The translations under genes were made by a program, and so were the position numbers. DNA of 22,406 nucleotides from UBA2965 sp036526135 (GTDB lineage: Bacteria > Pseudomonadota > Gammaproteobacteria > Pseudomonadales > Azotimanducaceae). Positions within the stretch are counted from its first letter, which is position 1. Each line of letters opens with the position of its first letter. The notes below the pieces were generated by a model. That model ran no database searches. It saw nothing but the letters and a program-made list of their open reading frames with translations, and was not told where the DNA came from. This document shows, piece by piece, positions 8,174 to 15,816 of this stretch. The stretch covers positions 1 through 22,406 of the forward strand of contig DATCZA010000065.1 in NCBI GenBank assembly GCA_036526135.1. Direction: 5' to 3'.

Positions 8174-9159
8174 CGCGTTGCGCGGAGCAGGCGACGCGCG
8201 TTCTCGGTGTACGGCGCGGCGTCGTGACGGACGTCTCCCGGCTGCTGGTCCCAGCCCGCAAAATTGGTGCCGAACACAAGGTGATCGGGGTTCACCTTCT
8301 TGTGCAGAAGGGCCAGAGCGTCCGGATCGTGCACGTGAACGTCGAACCACAGACGCTGGAGCAGAGCCTCGAACGCGCCGTCCTGGCGCAGCGAGTCGGA
8401 TGCCCAGGGGCGCTTTTTCGCCGCGCTCGCCATCCTTCCGAAGGCGTATCCCGTGGCCCCGCCACCATGACTCAAGCAGACGTCCAGCTTCGGATGACGC
8501 TCCAGCACCCCGCCGTAGATGAGCGTGCAGGTGGCAATCGTTTCCTGCGCCGCGAAGCCGATGATGATGTCCAGATCGAACTGCTTGAGGTTGGGATCCC
8601 CCGGCGGGCCATCGATGCCCGCGGGGGCGGGGTGGATGAAAAGAGGAACGTCCAGCTCGATGAGCTTTTCGTAGAAAGGATCGAGCGCGGGGTCGTTCAG
8701 CGGCCGTCCGAAGTCGGTGCCGATGTAGGGACCGTACATGCCGAGCTCGCGCACCGCCCGCTCCGTCTCCTCGATGGCGAAGTCCACGTCCTGCATGGGC
8801 AGCGCGGCAAACGCGCCGAGACGGTCTGCCCGCTCGCCGACGATGGCAGACAGGGTGTCGTTGTGGATCCTGCAGAAATCCCTCGCGGCGCCGGCATCGA
8901 TGAAGTGAAAGTAGGTGAGCGGGTTGGGTGACAGGACCTGGTAGTCGATTCCGGCCGCGTCCATGGCGTCGAGGCGCAGATCCGGGTCCATGAACGGGCT
9001 GCCGCGGTAGCGCACGCCGTGCAGCTCGTAGTTGCCCACTCGGAAGCGCGGGGCAGCCTCGCGACCGAGCTCCGGGCCGTGCTCGCCCGCGGCCCCCATG
9101 GTCTCTTCCAGAACGGCGTGGGCATGGACGTCGATGGTCTGGGCGCTCGCAAGGCTCAT
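8170..9159 (-). CDS. ACMSD-type amidohydrolase/decarboxylase (amidohydrolase_2 family)
   Basis: A 329-residue TIM-barrel metal enzyme. The ATG at 9159 has GAGGAAA about 8 bases upstream. Family landmarks are the metal-binding DVHAHA (His12, His14), FIHPAP (His176), the catalytic-type SHGGGATGY (His231) and the strand-8 region VFGTNFAGWDQ. In amino-carboxymuconate-semialdehyde decarboxylase the last of these normally carries a zinc-ligand Asp (G-[ST]-D-[YF]-P); here the aligned residue is Asn299. The family decarboxylates or hydrolyses aromatic-derived acids without redox cofactors. It is the first gene of a two-gene minus-strand unit with the LLM monooxygenase (ATGA overlap) and is divergent from the bicupin gene across 85 bases. 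Exact reaction unknown. Confidence 0.87.
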   Translation of the reverse strand: MSLASAQTIDVHAHAVLEETMGAAGEHGPELGREAAPRFRVGNYELHGVRYRGSPFMDPDLRLDAMDAAGIDYQVLSPNPLTYFHFIDAGAARDFCRIHNDTLSAIVGERADRLGAFAALPMQDVDFAIEETERAVRELGMYGPYIGTDFGRPLNDPALDPFYEKLIELDVPLFIHPAPAGIDGPPGDPNLKQFDLDIIIGFAAQETIATCTLIYGGVLERHPKLDVCLSHGGGATGYAFGRMASAAKKRPWASDSLRQDGAFEALLQRLWFDVHVHDPDALALLHKKVNPDHLVFGTNFAGWDQQPGDVRHDAAPYTENARRLLRATR

Positions 9160-9244
9160 GTGTCGTTTCCTCGGGCTGCTGAAGTGGGTTCACTCACCGA
9201 AACCAGAGCGATGATGGACCCGGTCGGATGGTAAGATCAACGTC

Positions 9245-10018
9245 ATGACGAGTTCTGATTGGGGTCGCGTGCGGCCCGCCGACATACCCTGGAAGCAGTT
9301 CGACGATCCTCACGGACGACCGACCACCCCGGTTCGCGTTCTCAAAGGGGGCGACCCCGCCGTTCTCGAGGTCCGGTTCCCGCCGGGTTACGTTGCCGGG
9401 CTGCACTGGCACCCATACGACACCCTCTACATCGTCACTCGAGGATCGATGCAGATAGGTGATGAAGGTGTGTATCGCCCGGGAGACATTCGCTGGGTAC
9501 GGGCGGGGCACGTTTACGGGCCGGAGGCCGCCGGCGCCGAAGGCGTGGACTTTTTCCTGGTGAGCCTCGGCGGCGAGATCGAGCTTAACTGGGCCGACCT
9601 GGTCGACGTGCCGGAGCGGTTGCGCGAACGACTGGAGACCTCGGGCGAGCCGTGGGGGCGGGTAAACCTTCAAGAGGTGCCGTGGCAGGACTTCGAGGAT
9701 CCCGCCGGACGACCCACCCAGCCGGTTCAGGTTCTCCTGGACGATGATCCCTACGTCCTGCGAACCCGATTCTCACCGGATTACGTTGCCGGCGACCACT
9801 GGCACGATTTCGACACGCTTTACTTCATCACGTCCGGCTCGATGCGGTTCGGCGATGAGGGCTGGTACGAGCCTGGTGAAGTCCGCTGGGTGCGGGGCGG
9901 TCACAGCTACGGACCCGAAGAGCCTGGAGAAGACGGGGTGGAGTTCATCCTCGTCAGTTGCGGTGGCCCCGTCAATCTGCACTGGTCGGATCTGGAACCG
10001 CCGCCCTCGAAACCCTAG
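9245..10018 (+). CDS. Two-domain cupin (bicupin) with internal duplication
   Basis: A 257-residue protein made of two homologous cupin halves offset by about 131 residues. Half one has HWHPYDTLYIVTRGSMQIGD with His54 and His56, then RPGDIRWVRAGHVYGPE with His89. Half two has HWHDFDTLYFITSGSMRFGD with His185 and His187, then EPGEVRWVRGGHSYGPE with His220. Both keep the three metal histidines of the cupin motifs. Both have Asp-Thr (59-60 and 190-191) where the motif usually has Glu. Each half begins with a similar leader (IPW/VPW-x-x-F-[DE]-D-P-x-G-R-P-T). No catalytic function is assigned; such proteins may be dioxygenases, isomerases or binding proteins. The gene is followed after 12 bases by a cytochrome P450, so the two are almost certainly co-transcribed. 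Confidence 0.85.
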   Translation: MTSSDWGRVRPADIPWKQFDDPHGRPTTPVRVLKGGDPAVLEVRFPPGYVAGLHWHPYDTLYIVTRGSMQIGDEGVYRPGDIRWVRAGHVYGPEAAGAEGVDFFLVSLGGEIELNWADLVDVPERLRERLETSGEPWGRVNLQEVPWQDFEDPAGRPTQPVQVLLDDDPYVLRTRFSPDYVAGDHWHDFDTLYFITSGSMRFGDEGWYEPGEVRWVRGGHSYGPEEPGEDGVEFILVSCGGPVNLHWSDLEPPPSKP

Positions 10019-10030
10019 GACGCCTACTAG

Positions 10031-11275
10031 ATGGATCTGCTGAAAGACTACGCCCTGACCGACCCGGAAGTGATGCGCGACCCCTATCCGTTCTACAGGG
10101 CGCTTCATGCTGCCGATGCGCGGGTGGTGCAGGTGCCCGGAGTCGGATTCTGGATCGGCCGCATGAAGGACGTTCGCGAGGTTTCTCGCGACACCGTCGT
10201 GTACTCCAACAGCTATTTCGGAGAGGAGGGTCCGTTACCGACAGGCGTGAACCCGGAGCCGCTCCAGCAGGACGTTCAGGCAATATTTGCCAGCGGACCG
10301 CCCGTAAAGAACGCGCTGTGGACGACGGATCCGCCCGTTCACTCGCTGCATCGGAAGCTGGTCAACAAAGCCTTCACCCGACGCTGGGTGGAGGCCCAGG
10401 AGCGCGCGATCCGGGAAATCGCCAGCGACCTCATCGACGCGGTGGAGTCGCGGGGCGAGATGGACTTCATCTCCGAGTTCGCCGTCAAGATCCCGCTCAT
10501 CGTCATTGCTGACGCGCTCGGTGTGCCCCGCGAGGACATCGCCACCTTCAGGCACTGGTCCGACGATATTCTGGCCGGCAATCTGGATGTCCTATCCCAT
10601 GAGCGTCGTCGGGAGGTGGCAACTTCGTGGGTGGAAGCGACCAGATATTTTGCCGATACGGTGGAGGCCCGTCGGCGGAATCCGCGCGACGACCTCATCA
10701 GCTCGCTGGCCACGGCGGAGATCGACGGAGAGCGGCTCGAGGTAGCGGAGATTCTGCCGATCATCTCCACGCTTCTGCTTGCCGGTAACGAGACCACGGC
10801 GAACCTCATCGGCAACGGCATGCGGATACTGCTGGAACAGCCCGAGGTCATGGCGCGACTTCGCGAGGACGCGGGTCTGATACCGCCGTTTCTGGAAGAG
10901 GTCATGCGTTTCGATGCGCCCGTGCAATGCCTTTACCGCGTGGTCACCCGCGACACGGAGTTGGGGGGCGTGACGATACCAGCGGGGTCGAACGTCATGC
11001 TCGGCTGGGGCTCAGCCGGACACGATCCGGACTTCTTCGAGCGTCCCGAGCAGTTCGATCTGGAACGTGAGAACGTCAACCAGCACGTCGGCTTCGGCTA
11101 TGGGCCCCATCTCTGCGTCGGATTGATGCTGGCGCGCGCAGAAGCCAGGATCGCGTTCGAGACCGCGCTAGACCGGCTGTCCGGCGTCCGTCTCAAACCC
11201 GGAAGCGAGCTAGAGTACGTGCCCACCTATGCCACCCGGGGTCTTCAGCGACTGGACCTTCTCTTCGACGCCTAA
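10031..11275 (+). CDS. Cytochrome P450
   Basis: A soluble, 414-residue bacterial-type P450 with no membrane anchor. The I-helix oxygen-activation motif AGNETT is at residues 251-256, the K-helix E-x-x-R is Glu290-Arg293 (FLEEVMRF), and the haem-binding loop is GFGYGPHLCVG with Cys362 as the proximal thiolate. The substrate-proximal B-C region includes the conserved DPPVHSLHRKLVNKAF (residues 100-115; haem-propionate contact). It would hydroxylate, epoxidise or demethylate a hydrophobic substrate using a ferredoxin and ferredoxin reductase, neither of which is encoded here. The SD-like TAGGA overlaps the stop codon of the preceding bicupin gene. The TAA stop overlaps by four bases (through CTAA) the TAG of the convergent Rieske gene. 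The CYP family cannot be assigned without alignment. Confidence 0.95.
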   Translation: MDLLKDYALTDPEVMRDPYPFYRALHAADARVVQVPGVGFWIGRMKDVREVSRDTVVYSNSYFGEEGPLPTGVNPEPLQQDVQAIFASGPPVKNALWTTDPPVHSLHRKLVNKAFTRRWVEAQERAIREIASDLIDAVESRGEMDFISEFAVKIPLIVIADALGVPREDIATFRHWSDDILAGNLDVLSHERRREVATSWVEATRYFADTVEARRRNPRDDLISSLATAEIDGERLEVAEILPIISTLLLAGNETTANLIGNGMRILLEQPEVMARLREDAGLIPPFLEEVMRFDAPVQCLYRVVTRDTELGGVTIPAGSNVMLGWGSAGHDPDFFERPEQFDLERENVNQHVGFGYGPHLCVGLMLARAEARIAFETALDRLSGVRLKPGSELEYVPTYATRGLQRLDLLFDA

Positions 11276-12666
11276 GCAGAAGCGAGATACGCGTCCAGGG
11301 TCTGGTGGAAGTGCCGGATGCGCACCTCCTGGTAGTTGGCAAGGGTTTCCCCCGGCTTTCTGGAGGCCTGCATGCCCGCCCACTGGCGGCGGAAGTTGTC
11401 GGTGTCCTGATCCAGCACGAGTGCCAGTCGATTCTCGCTGAATCCGGGAACCGATGTGTACGAGTCGTCGATTCCCAGGCGAATGGGCTCGGCGGGTGGG
11501 GGACGCGGACCGCTATCGGGCACCGGATGCAGAACGAGGATGTCGTGCAGACAGCTGTCCCACGTGAGCGGACGAAAGCGGTAGATGAACGGGACGATGA
11601 TGCCGGGGAAGAGGCAGGCGTTGGGGAACAGGTGATACTCGATGGAGTCGAGCAGCTGGCTGTTGGTGTATCCCGTCAGGTCGACGCCGAGAGACTCGCC
11701 CATGCTGCGACGAACCGAGTCCGCGTGCGCCTGCCGGGCGCTTGAACCCTCCGGGAAATCTTCCGGGTCGTGTCCGAGCGCGGCAAACGCCTCTCTCTCG
11801 CTGACGGGCCGCCCGTAGTAGGGGCTCGGCATCGCCCGGGGCTGCATGAAGCGGCTCACGTGGCGCCCGAAGACATCGTACTGCGTCGTAGCCCAGGCAG
11901 ATGTCTTCAAGCCCTCCGGATGCGTAGCCATGACATGATAGGCCTCCATGAATCCTTCCATGCACATCTTCCAGTTGCCGGGCAGAACCTTCTGCATGTG
12001 CAGCGCGACGTAGCGCTCCTCGAGCGGCCACTCGCTGAAGTGCTCCGGCAGCACGCCGAGATAGGTCGCTAACGGCTCCGGCTCAGGATCCAGGCTGATG
12101 AACACGAAACCGCCCCAGGTCTCGCACGCGACAGGCGTCAGACCGAAATTTTCCTCTTCGACGTGGGGGAAGTCCCAGCGGCAGGGAATCTCTCGCAGCG
12201 AACCGTCCAGGTGCCAGGACATGCCGTGGAACGGGCAGCGCAGAAACTGCTTGCCCCGTCCGGACGTACCCGAGTCGCAGAACTGCATGCCGCGGTGGGG
12301 ACAGGAATTGACAAACGCGCGGACGGTGTTGGGATCGCTGCGGATCACGAGAACCGAGTAAGGCCCCACGTCGTAGACGTGGTAATCACCGGGCGAGGGA
12401 ATGTGCTCCTCTCTGCAGGCCCACTGCCATGTGCGGCTCCAGACACGCTCGATCTCCAGCTCGTACATTTCCCTGGACGTATAGCGAGAGAAGGGCACGT
12501 CCTCGTCGCCCAGAAAATCATAGGACTGCGTGGTCAAAGCCGTGGACCGAGCGCTGTCCTCGGTCCTGACGATGTCCTGAAAGCTCGGCCCGGGGCAGCG
12601 CGCTGCGCCGGGCGCCAGGTTCGGGTCGGAGGGGCGGCTCAGGTCGTGTGCGTGGTGCTTGGCCAT
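11272..12666 (-). CDS. Rieske non-haem iron oxygenase, alpha subunit (first copy)
   Basis: A 464-residue ring-hydroxylating or demethylating oxygenase alpha subunit. The Rieske [2Fe-2S] ligands are in SCPHRGMQF (Cys122, His124) and CPFHGMSW (Cys144, His147). The mononuclear iron site is in GNWKMCMEGFMEAYHVMATH (His244, His249); the third Asp ligand is probably in the C-terminal DQDTDNF stretch. About 60 residues precede the first clear family block, ending in DFLGDEDVPFSRYTS, a lead-in common in this subfamily. The ATG at 12666 has AGGAG 10 bases upstream. It starts 16 bases after the epoxide hydrolase stop, so the two form one unit. There is no adjacent beta subunit, ferredoxin or reductase, suggesting an alpha-only oligomer fed by redox proteins encoded elsewhere. 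Substrate unknown. Confidence 0.93.
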   Translation of the reverse strand: MAKHHAHDLSRPSDPNLAPGAARCPGPSFQDIVRTEDSARSTALTTQSYDFLGDEDVPFSRYTSREMYELEIERVWSRTWQWACREEHIPSPGDYHVYDVGPYSVLVIRSDPNTVRAFVNSCPHRGMQFCDSGTSGRGKQFLRCPFHGMSWHLDGSLREIPCRWDFPHVEEENFGLTPVACETWGGFVFISLDPEPEPLATYLGVLPEHFSEWPLEERYVALHMQKVLPGNWKMCMEGFMEAYHVMATHPEGLKTSAWATTQYDVFGRHVSRFMQPRAMPSPYYGRPVSEREAFAALGHDPEDFPEGSSARQAHADSVRRSMGESLGVDLTGYTNSQLLDSIEYHLFPNACLFPGIIVPFIYRFRPLTWDSCLHDILVLHPVPDSGPRPPPAEPIRLGIDDSYTSVPGFSENRLALVLDQDTDNFRRQWAGMQASRKPGETLANYQEVRIRHFHQTLDAYLASA

Positions 12667-12682
12667 GATCTCGGCGCTCCTG

Positions 12683-13897
12683 TCAGCTCAAGTCGCGGAA
12701 AAAGCTGCGAATCTCATCGACGATCAGATCGGGAGCTTCTGCCGCTCCGAAGTGTCCGCCTCGCGGCATGACGCTCCAGCGGCGGAGATCCGTGTGCTCG
12801 GCGGCAACCCGCCGTGGCATCTGCACCACGTCCTTGGGAAATATGGCGAAGCCCGTGGGCGCTTCGACGGTGGGCTTCCTGTCGTGCACCAGCGGCCAGG
12901 GCTTGTTGAAGTGCTCGAAATACAGTCGCAGCGAGCTGGTGAAAGCGCCCGTGCACCAATACAGCGCTGCGGTGGTGCACAGGTGATCGCGGTCGAAGGC
13001 GCGCTCCACGTCGCCGTCGCAGTCGCTCCAGTTTCTGCGCCGCTCCCAGATCCACGCCGCCGTTCCGATGGGCGAGTCGGACATCGCGTACGCCAGGGTT
13101 TGCGGATCCGTCGTGTGCACGCTCACGTGGCTGCGAATGAGAGGGCCGGATTGCGCTGCGCGTTCGAGCATCCATTGCTCGTCCTCCGCGTAGGCCTCCC
13201 TGGGTACGGAGGCTCGGTCGACGCCGGGAATCAGCGGCAGCGCCAGGTGCGCGCCGATCAGGCTCTGCGCGTGCGCATGGCCCAGATGAGCCGTCACCAG
13301 GGCGCCCCAGTCACCGCCGTGGGCGGCGAAGCGCTCGTACCCGCACACATCCTGCATGAGCCGAACCCAGAGCCGGGCTACCTCGGCGACGTCGATACCG
13401 GCACTGGTGAGCGGGGTGGAAAATCCGAAACCGGGCAAAGAGGGCACCACCACGTCGAAGGCGTCAGCTGCATCGCCGCCAAACGCGGCCGGGTCGCTCA
13501 GCGGGCCGATGACATCCTTGTAGTCCCAGAAGGTCCAGGGCCATCCGTGAGTCAGGATCAGCGGCTTTGGCGCCGGGCCTTTGCCCGGGACGTGAAGAAA
13601 GTGAACGGGTATGCCGTCCATGTCGGCCAGGTAGTGGTCGAAGGCCGCCATGGCGGTAGCGGTCGAGTTCCAGTTCCATTCGTGGGCCCAGTAGTCGGCC
13701 ATGTCCTTCAGCCAGGCCTGGGGAACTCCGTAAACCCAGTCGTCCTCGCCGATGACATGGGGCCATCGGATAGTCGTGAGGCGCCGTCGCAGGTCCTCGA
13801 GCACGGGCTCGGGAATCTCCGGCGCAAACGGATCGGCATTGGGCATTCGATCGTCCGGAAGATGGGCCAGTGGGGAAATCTCGCAGATCCGCTCCAT
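12683..13897 (-). CDS. Epoxide hydrolase (EHN domain plus alpha/beta hydrolase)
   Basis: A microsomal-type epoxide hydrolase of up to 404 residues. The N-terminal EHN domain is evident in LEDLRRRLTTIRWPHV. The alpha/beta-hydrolase core has the oxyanion-hole motif HGWPWTFWDY (residues 117-126), the nucleophile elbow HGGDWGA with Asp196, a lid tyrosine in SSLRLYFE, and the terminal catalytic histidine in GGHFGAAEAP (His382). It hydrolyses an epoxide to a vicinal diol through an ester intermediate on Asp196. The first ATG is at 13897; the ATG at 13846 (MPNADPFAPEIPEP) matches the usual start of the family better. Neither has a convincing SD. It leads a two-gene unit with the Rieske oxygenase downstream, and a P450 that could generate an epoxide lies just beyond that. 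Confidence 0.92.
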   Translation of the reverse strand: MERICEISPLAHLPDDRMPNADPFAPEIPEPVLEDLRRRLTTIRWPHVIGEDDWVYGVPQAWLKDMADYWAHEWNWNSTATAMAAFDHYLADMDGIPVHFLHVPGKGPAPKPLILTHGWPWTFWDYKDVIGPLSDPAAFGGDAADAFDVVVPSLPGFGFSTPLTSAGIDVAEVARLWVRLMQDVCGYERFAAHGGDWGALVTAHLGHAHAQSLIGAHLALPLIPGVDRASVPREAYAEDEQWMLERAAQSGPLIRSHVSVHTTDPQTLAYAMSDSPIGTAAWIWERRRNWSDCDGDVERAFDRDHLCTTAALYWCTGAFTSSLRLYFEHFNKPWPLVHDRKPTVEAPTGFAIFPKDVVQMPRRVAAEHTDLRRWSVMPRGGHFGAAEAPDLIVDEIRSFFRDLS

Positions 13898-13994
13898 CTA
13901 GACAACCGTGGCGTCTACGGGGAAGTGCCGATATGCCCGCCGCGCCGATGCGGTGAAACTTGACCAATCGAGATCAACGCGGAGTCAGCAGTCG

Positions 13995-14837
13995 ATGGCA
14001 GAGACGAGAAAAGTGTTCGTGGTGCTCGATCCCACGACGATGGAGCAGGCGTCGCTTCAATGGGGCGAGAAGATAGCTCTGGACAACCGGGCTCACCGGT
14101 CCCAGGACACCCATCTTCACGTTTACTGTTGCGTCAACTTCAAGTCGGTGACTGCGGTTGCAGCCGACACCTTCGAGCACGTCGAAGCGGCCACCCTTGA
14201 GCGGGTTCGCGAATGGGTGAACAGGATCGTCACGCACACCCGGTCGCTTGGCGTGCCCGTCGATGTGGAAGTGGAGTGGGACGCGGATTGGCGAAAGGCC
14301 ATCGTGGGGGCCGTCCGGCGGCAGAATCCCGACGTGGTGATCAAGAACCTCACCCAGCATGCGCGTCTCGTCCGCCTGGTCCGCGACACGTCGGATTGGC
14401 AGCTGCTGCGCGATTGCCAGTGTCCGGTGCTCCTGATCAAGACCGGTCGGCTCTACGGCCTCAAAAAGATTCTGGTGGCGGTCAAGCACACCGAAGACGA
14501 GGAGTACCAGGCCGCCAATCGGGGAATCATGGCCCGGGCACAGGGACTTGCCGACGATTTCGGAGCGGAGCTGCACGCGGTGACCTGCTACGACCCGGAT
14601 CGGCGACCCGACAGGCAGCGTTTTGCCGACAGCTTTGGTCTGCAGCGTAACCAGGTGCACGCGGCCATGGGCAAACCGGAAAAAGTGCTGGCATCCGTGG
14701 CCGAGGAGATCGGTGCGGACATGCTGATCATCGCCAGGGTCGCAAGGCCCGAGTCTACGGGGCTGCTCGGCGACACCGCGCGTCGGGTCATCGACGAGAT
14801 CGCAACGGACGTTCTCGTGCTCCCCATGAACGGGTGA
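13995..14837 (+). CDS. uspE: Tandem universal stress protein (UspE-like)
   Basis: 280 residues containing two Usp folds. The first begins RKVFVVLDPTTMEQASLQWG and ends CQCPVLLIKTG. The second begins GLKKILVAVKHTEDEEYQAAN and ends GLLGDTARRVIDEIATDVLVLP. The last block matches the UspE ending ([FL]-L-G-[DN]-T-A-x-x-V-I-D) rather than the ATP-binding G-2x-G-9x-G-S/T signature, so nucleotide binding is doubtful. The ATG at 13995 is preceded by GGAG about 10 bases upstream; the frame is open to 13908 but the extra residues are not family-like. UspE-type proteins are cytoplasmic and associated with stress survival and aggregation. It is divergent from the epoxide hydrolase across 97 bases and is followed on the same strand, after 64 bases, by the sterol-desaturase-family gene. 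The symbol is by resemblance only. Confidence 0.8.
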   Translation: MAETRKVFVVLDPTTMEQASLQWGEKIALDNRAHRSQDTHLHVYCCVNFKSVTAVAADTFEHVEAATLERVREWVNRIVTHTRSLGVPVDVEVEWDADWRKAIVGAVRRQNPDVVIKNLTQHARLVRLVRDTSDWQLLRDCQCPVLLIKTGRLYGLKKILVAVKHTEDEEYQAANRGIMARAQGLADDFGAELHAVTCYDPDRRPDRQRFADSFGLQRNQVHAAMGKPEKVLASVAEEIGADMLIIARVARPESTGLLGDTARRVIDEIATDVLVLPMNG

Positions 14838-14867
14838 TCCGGACCCGCGGGGGCGAACCCCGTTCGA

Positions 14868-14873
14868 TATAAT
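14868..14873 (+). promoter_or_regulatory. Candidate -10 box before the sterol desaturase-family gene
   Basis: A perfect TATAAT lies in the 64-base gap between the stress-protein and membrane hydroxylase genes, 28 bases before the GTG start. That spacing would give a leader of about 20 bases. No good -35 hexamer is visible at 16-18 bases upstream, where the sequence is GC-only. An AT-only hexamer is uncommon in this GC-rich region. This is a motif match only. Confidence 0.35.
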
Positions 14874-14901
14874 CGGCCCATCGAGTTCGGGCAGGGATAT
14901 C

Positions 14902-15816
14902 GTGGAGAGCATCAGGCGAGCACTTGAAGACGATCTGAGCCTTTTCGCGGTGCCGGTGTTCATCGTGGCGGTGCTTTTTGAAGCACTGTGGTCCCGTGGC
15001 ACCGGGCGCCGTCTTTACGGGGTGCAGGACTCTCTGGTATCCCTGAGCATGCTGGTGGCGTCCGCCGTGGTGGAGATTCTGCCCCGTCTTCTTGCCGTGG
15101 CGCTGATGATTCAGCTGCACGAGATGAGTCCGCTGCGGGACGTCGTGGTGCGCCAGTGGTGGGCGTGGGCGCTGCTGTTCGTTCTGGATGACTTTTCTTA
15201 TTACTGGTTTCACCGGGTCAATCACGAGGTGCGTCTGCTCTGGGCAGGCCACGTCAATCATCACTCCTCTGAGTATCTGAACTTCGCCACCGCCCTCCGG
15301 CAGGGCGTCGGGGAGCGCATTCACAAGATGGTCTTCTGGCTTTGGCTGCCGCTGCTCGGATTCGACGTCGGCATGATCCTGACCATGATCGGGCTCAACC
15401 TGATCTATCAGTTCTGGGTGCACACGCAAGCCGTGGATCGGCTTCCCGCCTGGGTGGAGCTCATCTTCAACACGCCTTCGCATCACCGGGTTCATCACGC
15501 CAGCAACGTCCGCTACCTGGACTGCAACCATGCGGGTGTGCTGATCGTCTGGGATCGACTGTTCGGGACGTTCAGCGAGGAGACGGCGGAGGATCCGCCC
15601 GTGTACGGGCTGACGCGGAACGTTCGCTCTTTCAATCCTGCCGTGGTCCTGTTCCACGAGTACGCGGCCTTGTGGCGTGACGTCCGGCGCGCGCCTGGAT
15701 GGCGCCAGAAGCTCGGCTATCTTCTCCGGGCTCCCGGCTGTAGCCACGACGGCGAGGACCGGCGTTCCCGGACGCTGCGGCGTTGCGAGGCCGCTACTGC
15801 CGGTACAGGTCCGTGA
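14902..15816 (+). CDS. Sterol desaturase/fatty acid hydroxylase superfamily membrane protein
   Basis: A 304-residue integral membrane di-iron oxygenase starting with GTG, with AGGGA just upstream. Hydrophobic segments lie at about 12-30, 45-72, 86-100 and 145-172. The eight-histidine di-iron pattern is intact: HRVNH (104-108), HVNHH (117-121), His174 (WVHT) and HHRVHH (194-199), followed by the family ending GVLIVWDRLFGTF. The spacing and the NTPSHHRVHHASN block resemble alkylglycerol-monooxygenase-like members. Members hydroxylate or desaturate sterols, carotenoids or lipids in the membrane, taking electrons from a membrane or soluble donor. The last 23 bases overlap the 3' end of the convergent amidohydrolase gene. 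The C-terminal 25 residues (arginine-rich, GEDRRSRTLRRCEAAT) look unconserved and fall largely at this overlap, suggesting recent stop-codon loss. Confidence 0.9.
   Translation: MESIRRALEDDLSLFAVPVFIVAVLFEALWSRGTGRRLYGVQDSLVSLSMLVASAVVEILPRLLAVALMIQLHEMSPLRDVVVRQWWAWALLFVLDDFSYYWFHRVNHEVRLLWAGHVNHHSSEYLNFATALRQGVGERIHKMVFWLWLPLLGFDVGMILTMIGLNLIYQFWVHTQAVDRLPAWVELIFNTPSHHRVHHASNVRYLDCNHAGVLIVWDRLFGTFSEETAEDPPVYGLTRNVRSFNPAVVLFHEYAALWRDVRRAPGWRQKLGYLLRAPGCSHDGEDRRSRTLRRCEAATAGTGP

Noticed and set aside
8174..9193. The LLM monooxygenase frame stays open upstream to 9193, giving an apparent 709-residue protein.
   Set aside because: The extra N-terminal part is arginine/proline-rich with no domain and lies over the well-supported amidohydrolase gene in another frame; the real start is the ATG overlapping that gene's stop.
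12659..13963. A 434-codon open frame on + covering the whole epoxide hydrolase gene.
   Set aside because: It is antisense to a gene with all catalytic motifs, and high GC codon usage commonly leaves the opposite strand open; no motif was recognised in it.
14788..15747. A 319-codon open frame on - across the stress-protein/membrane hydroxylase junction.
   Set aside because: Histidine/glutamine-rich shadow of the membrane protein's codons; spans two real genes.
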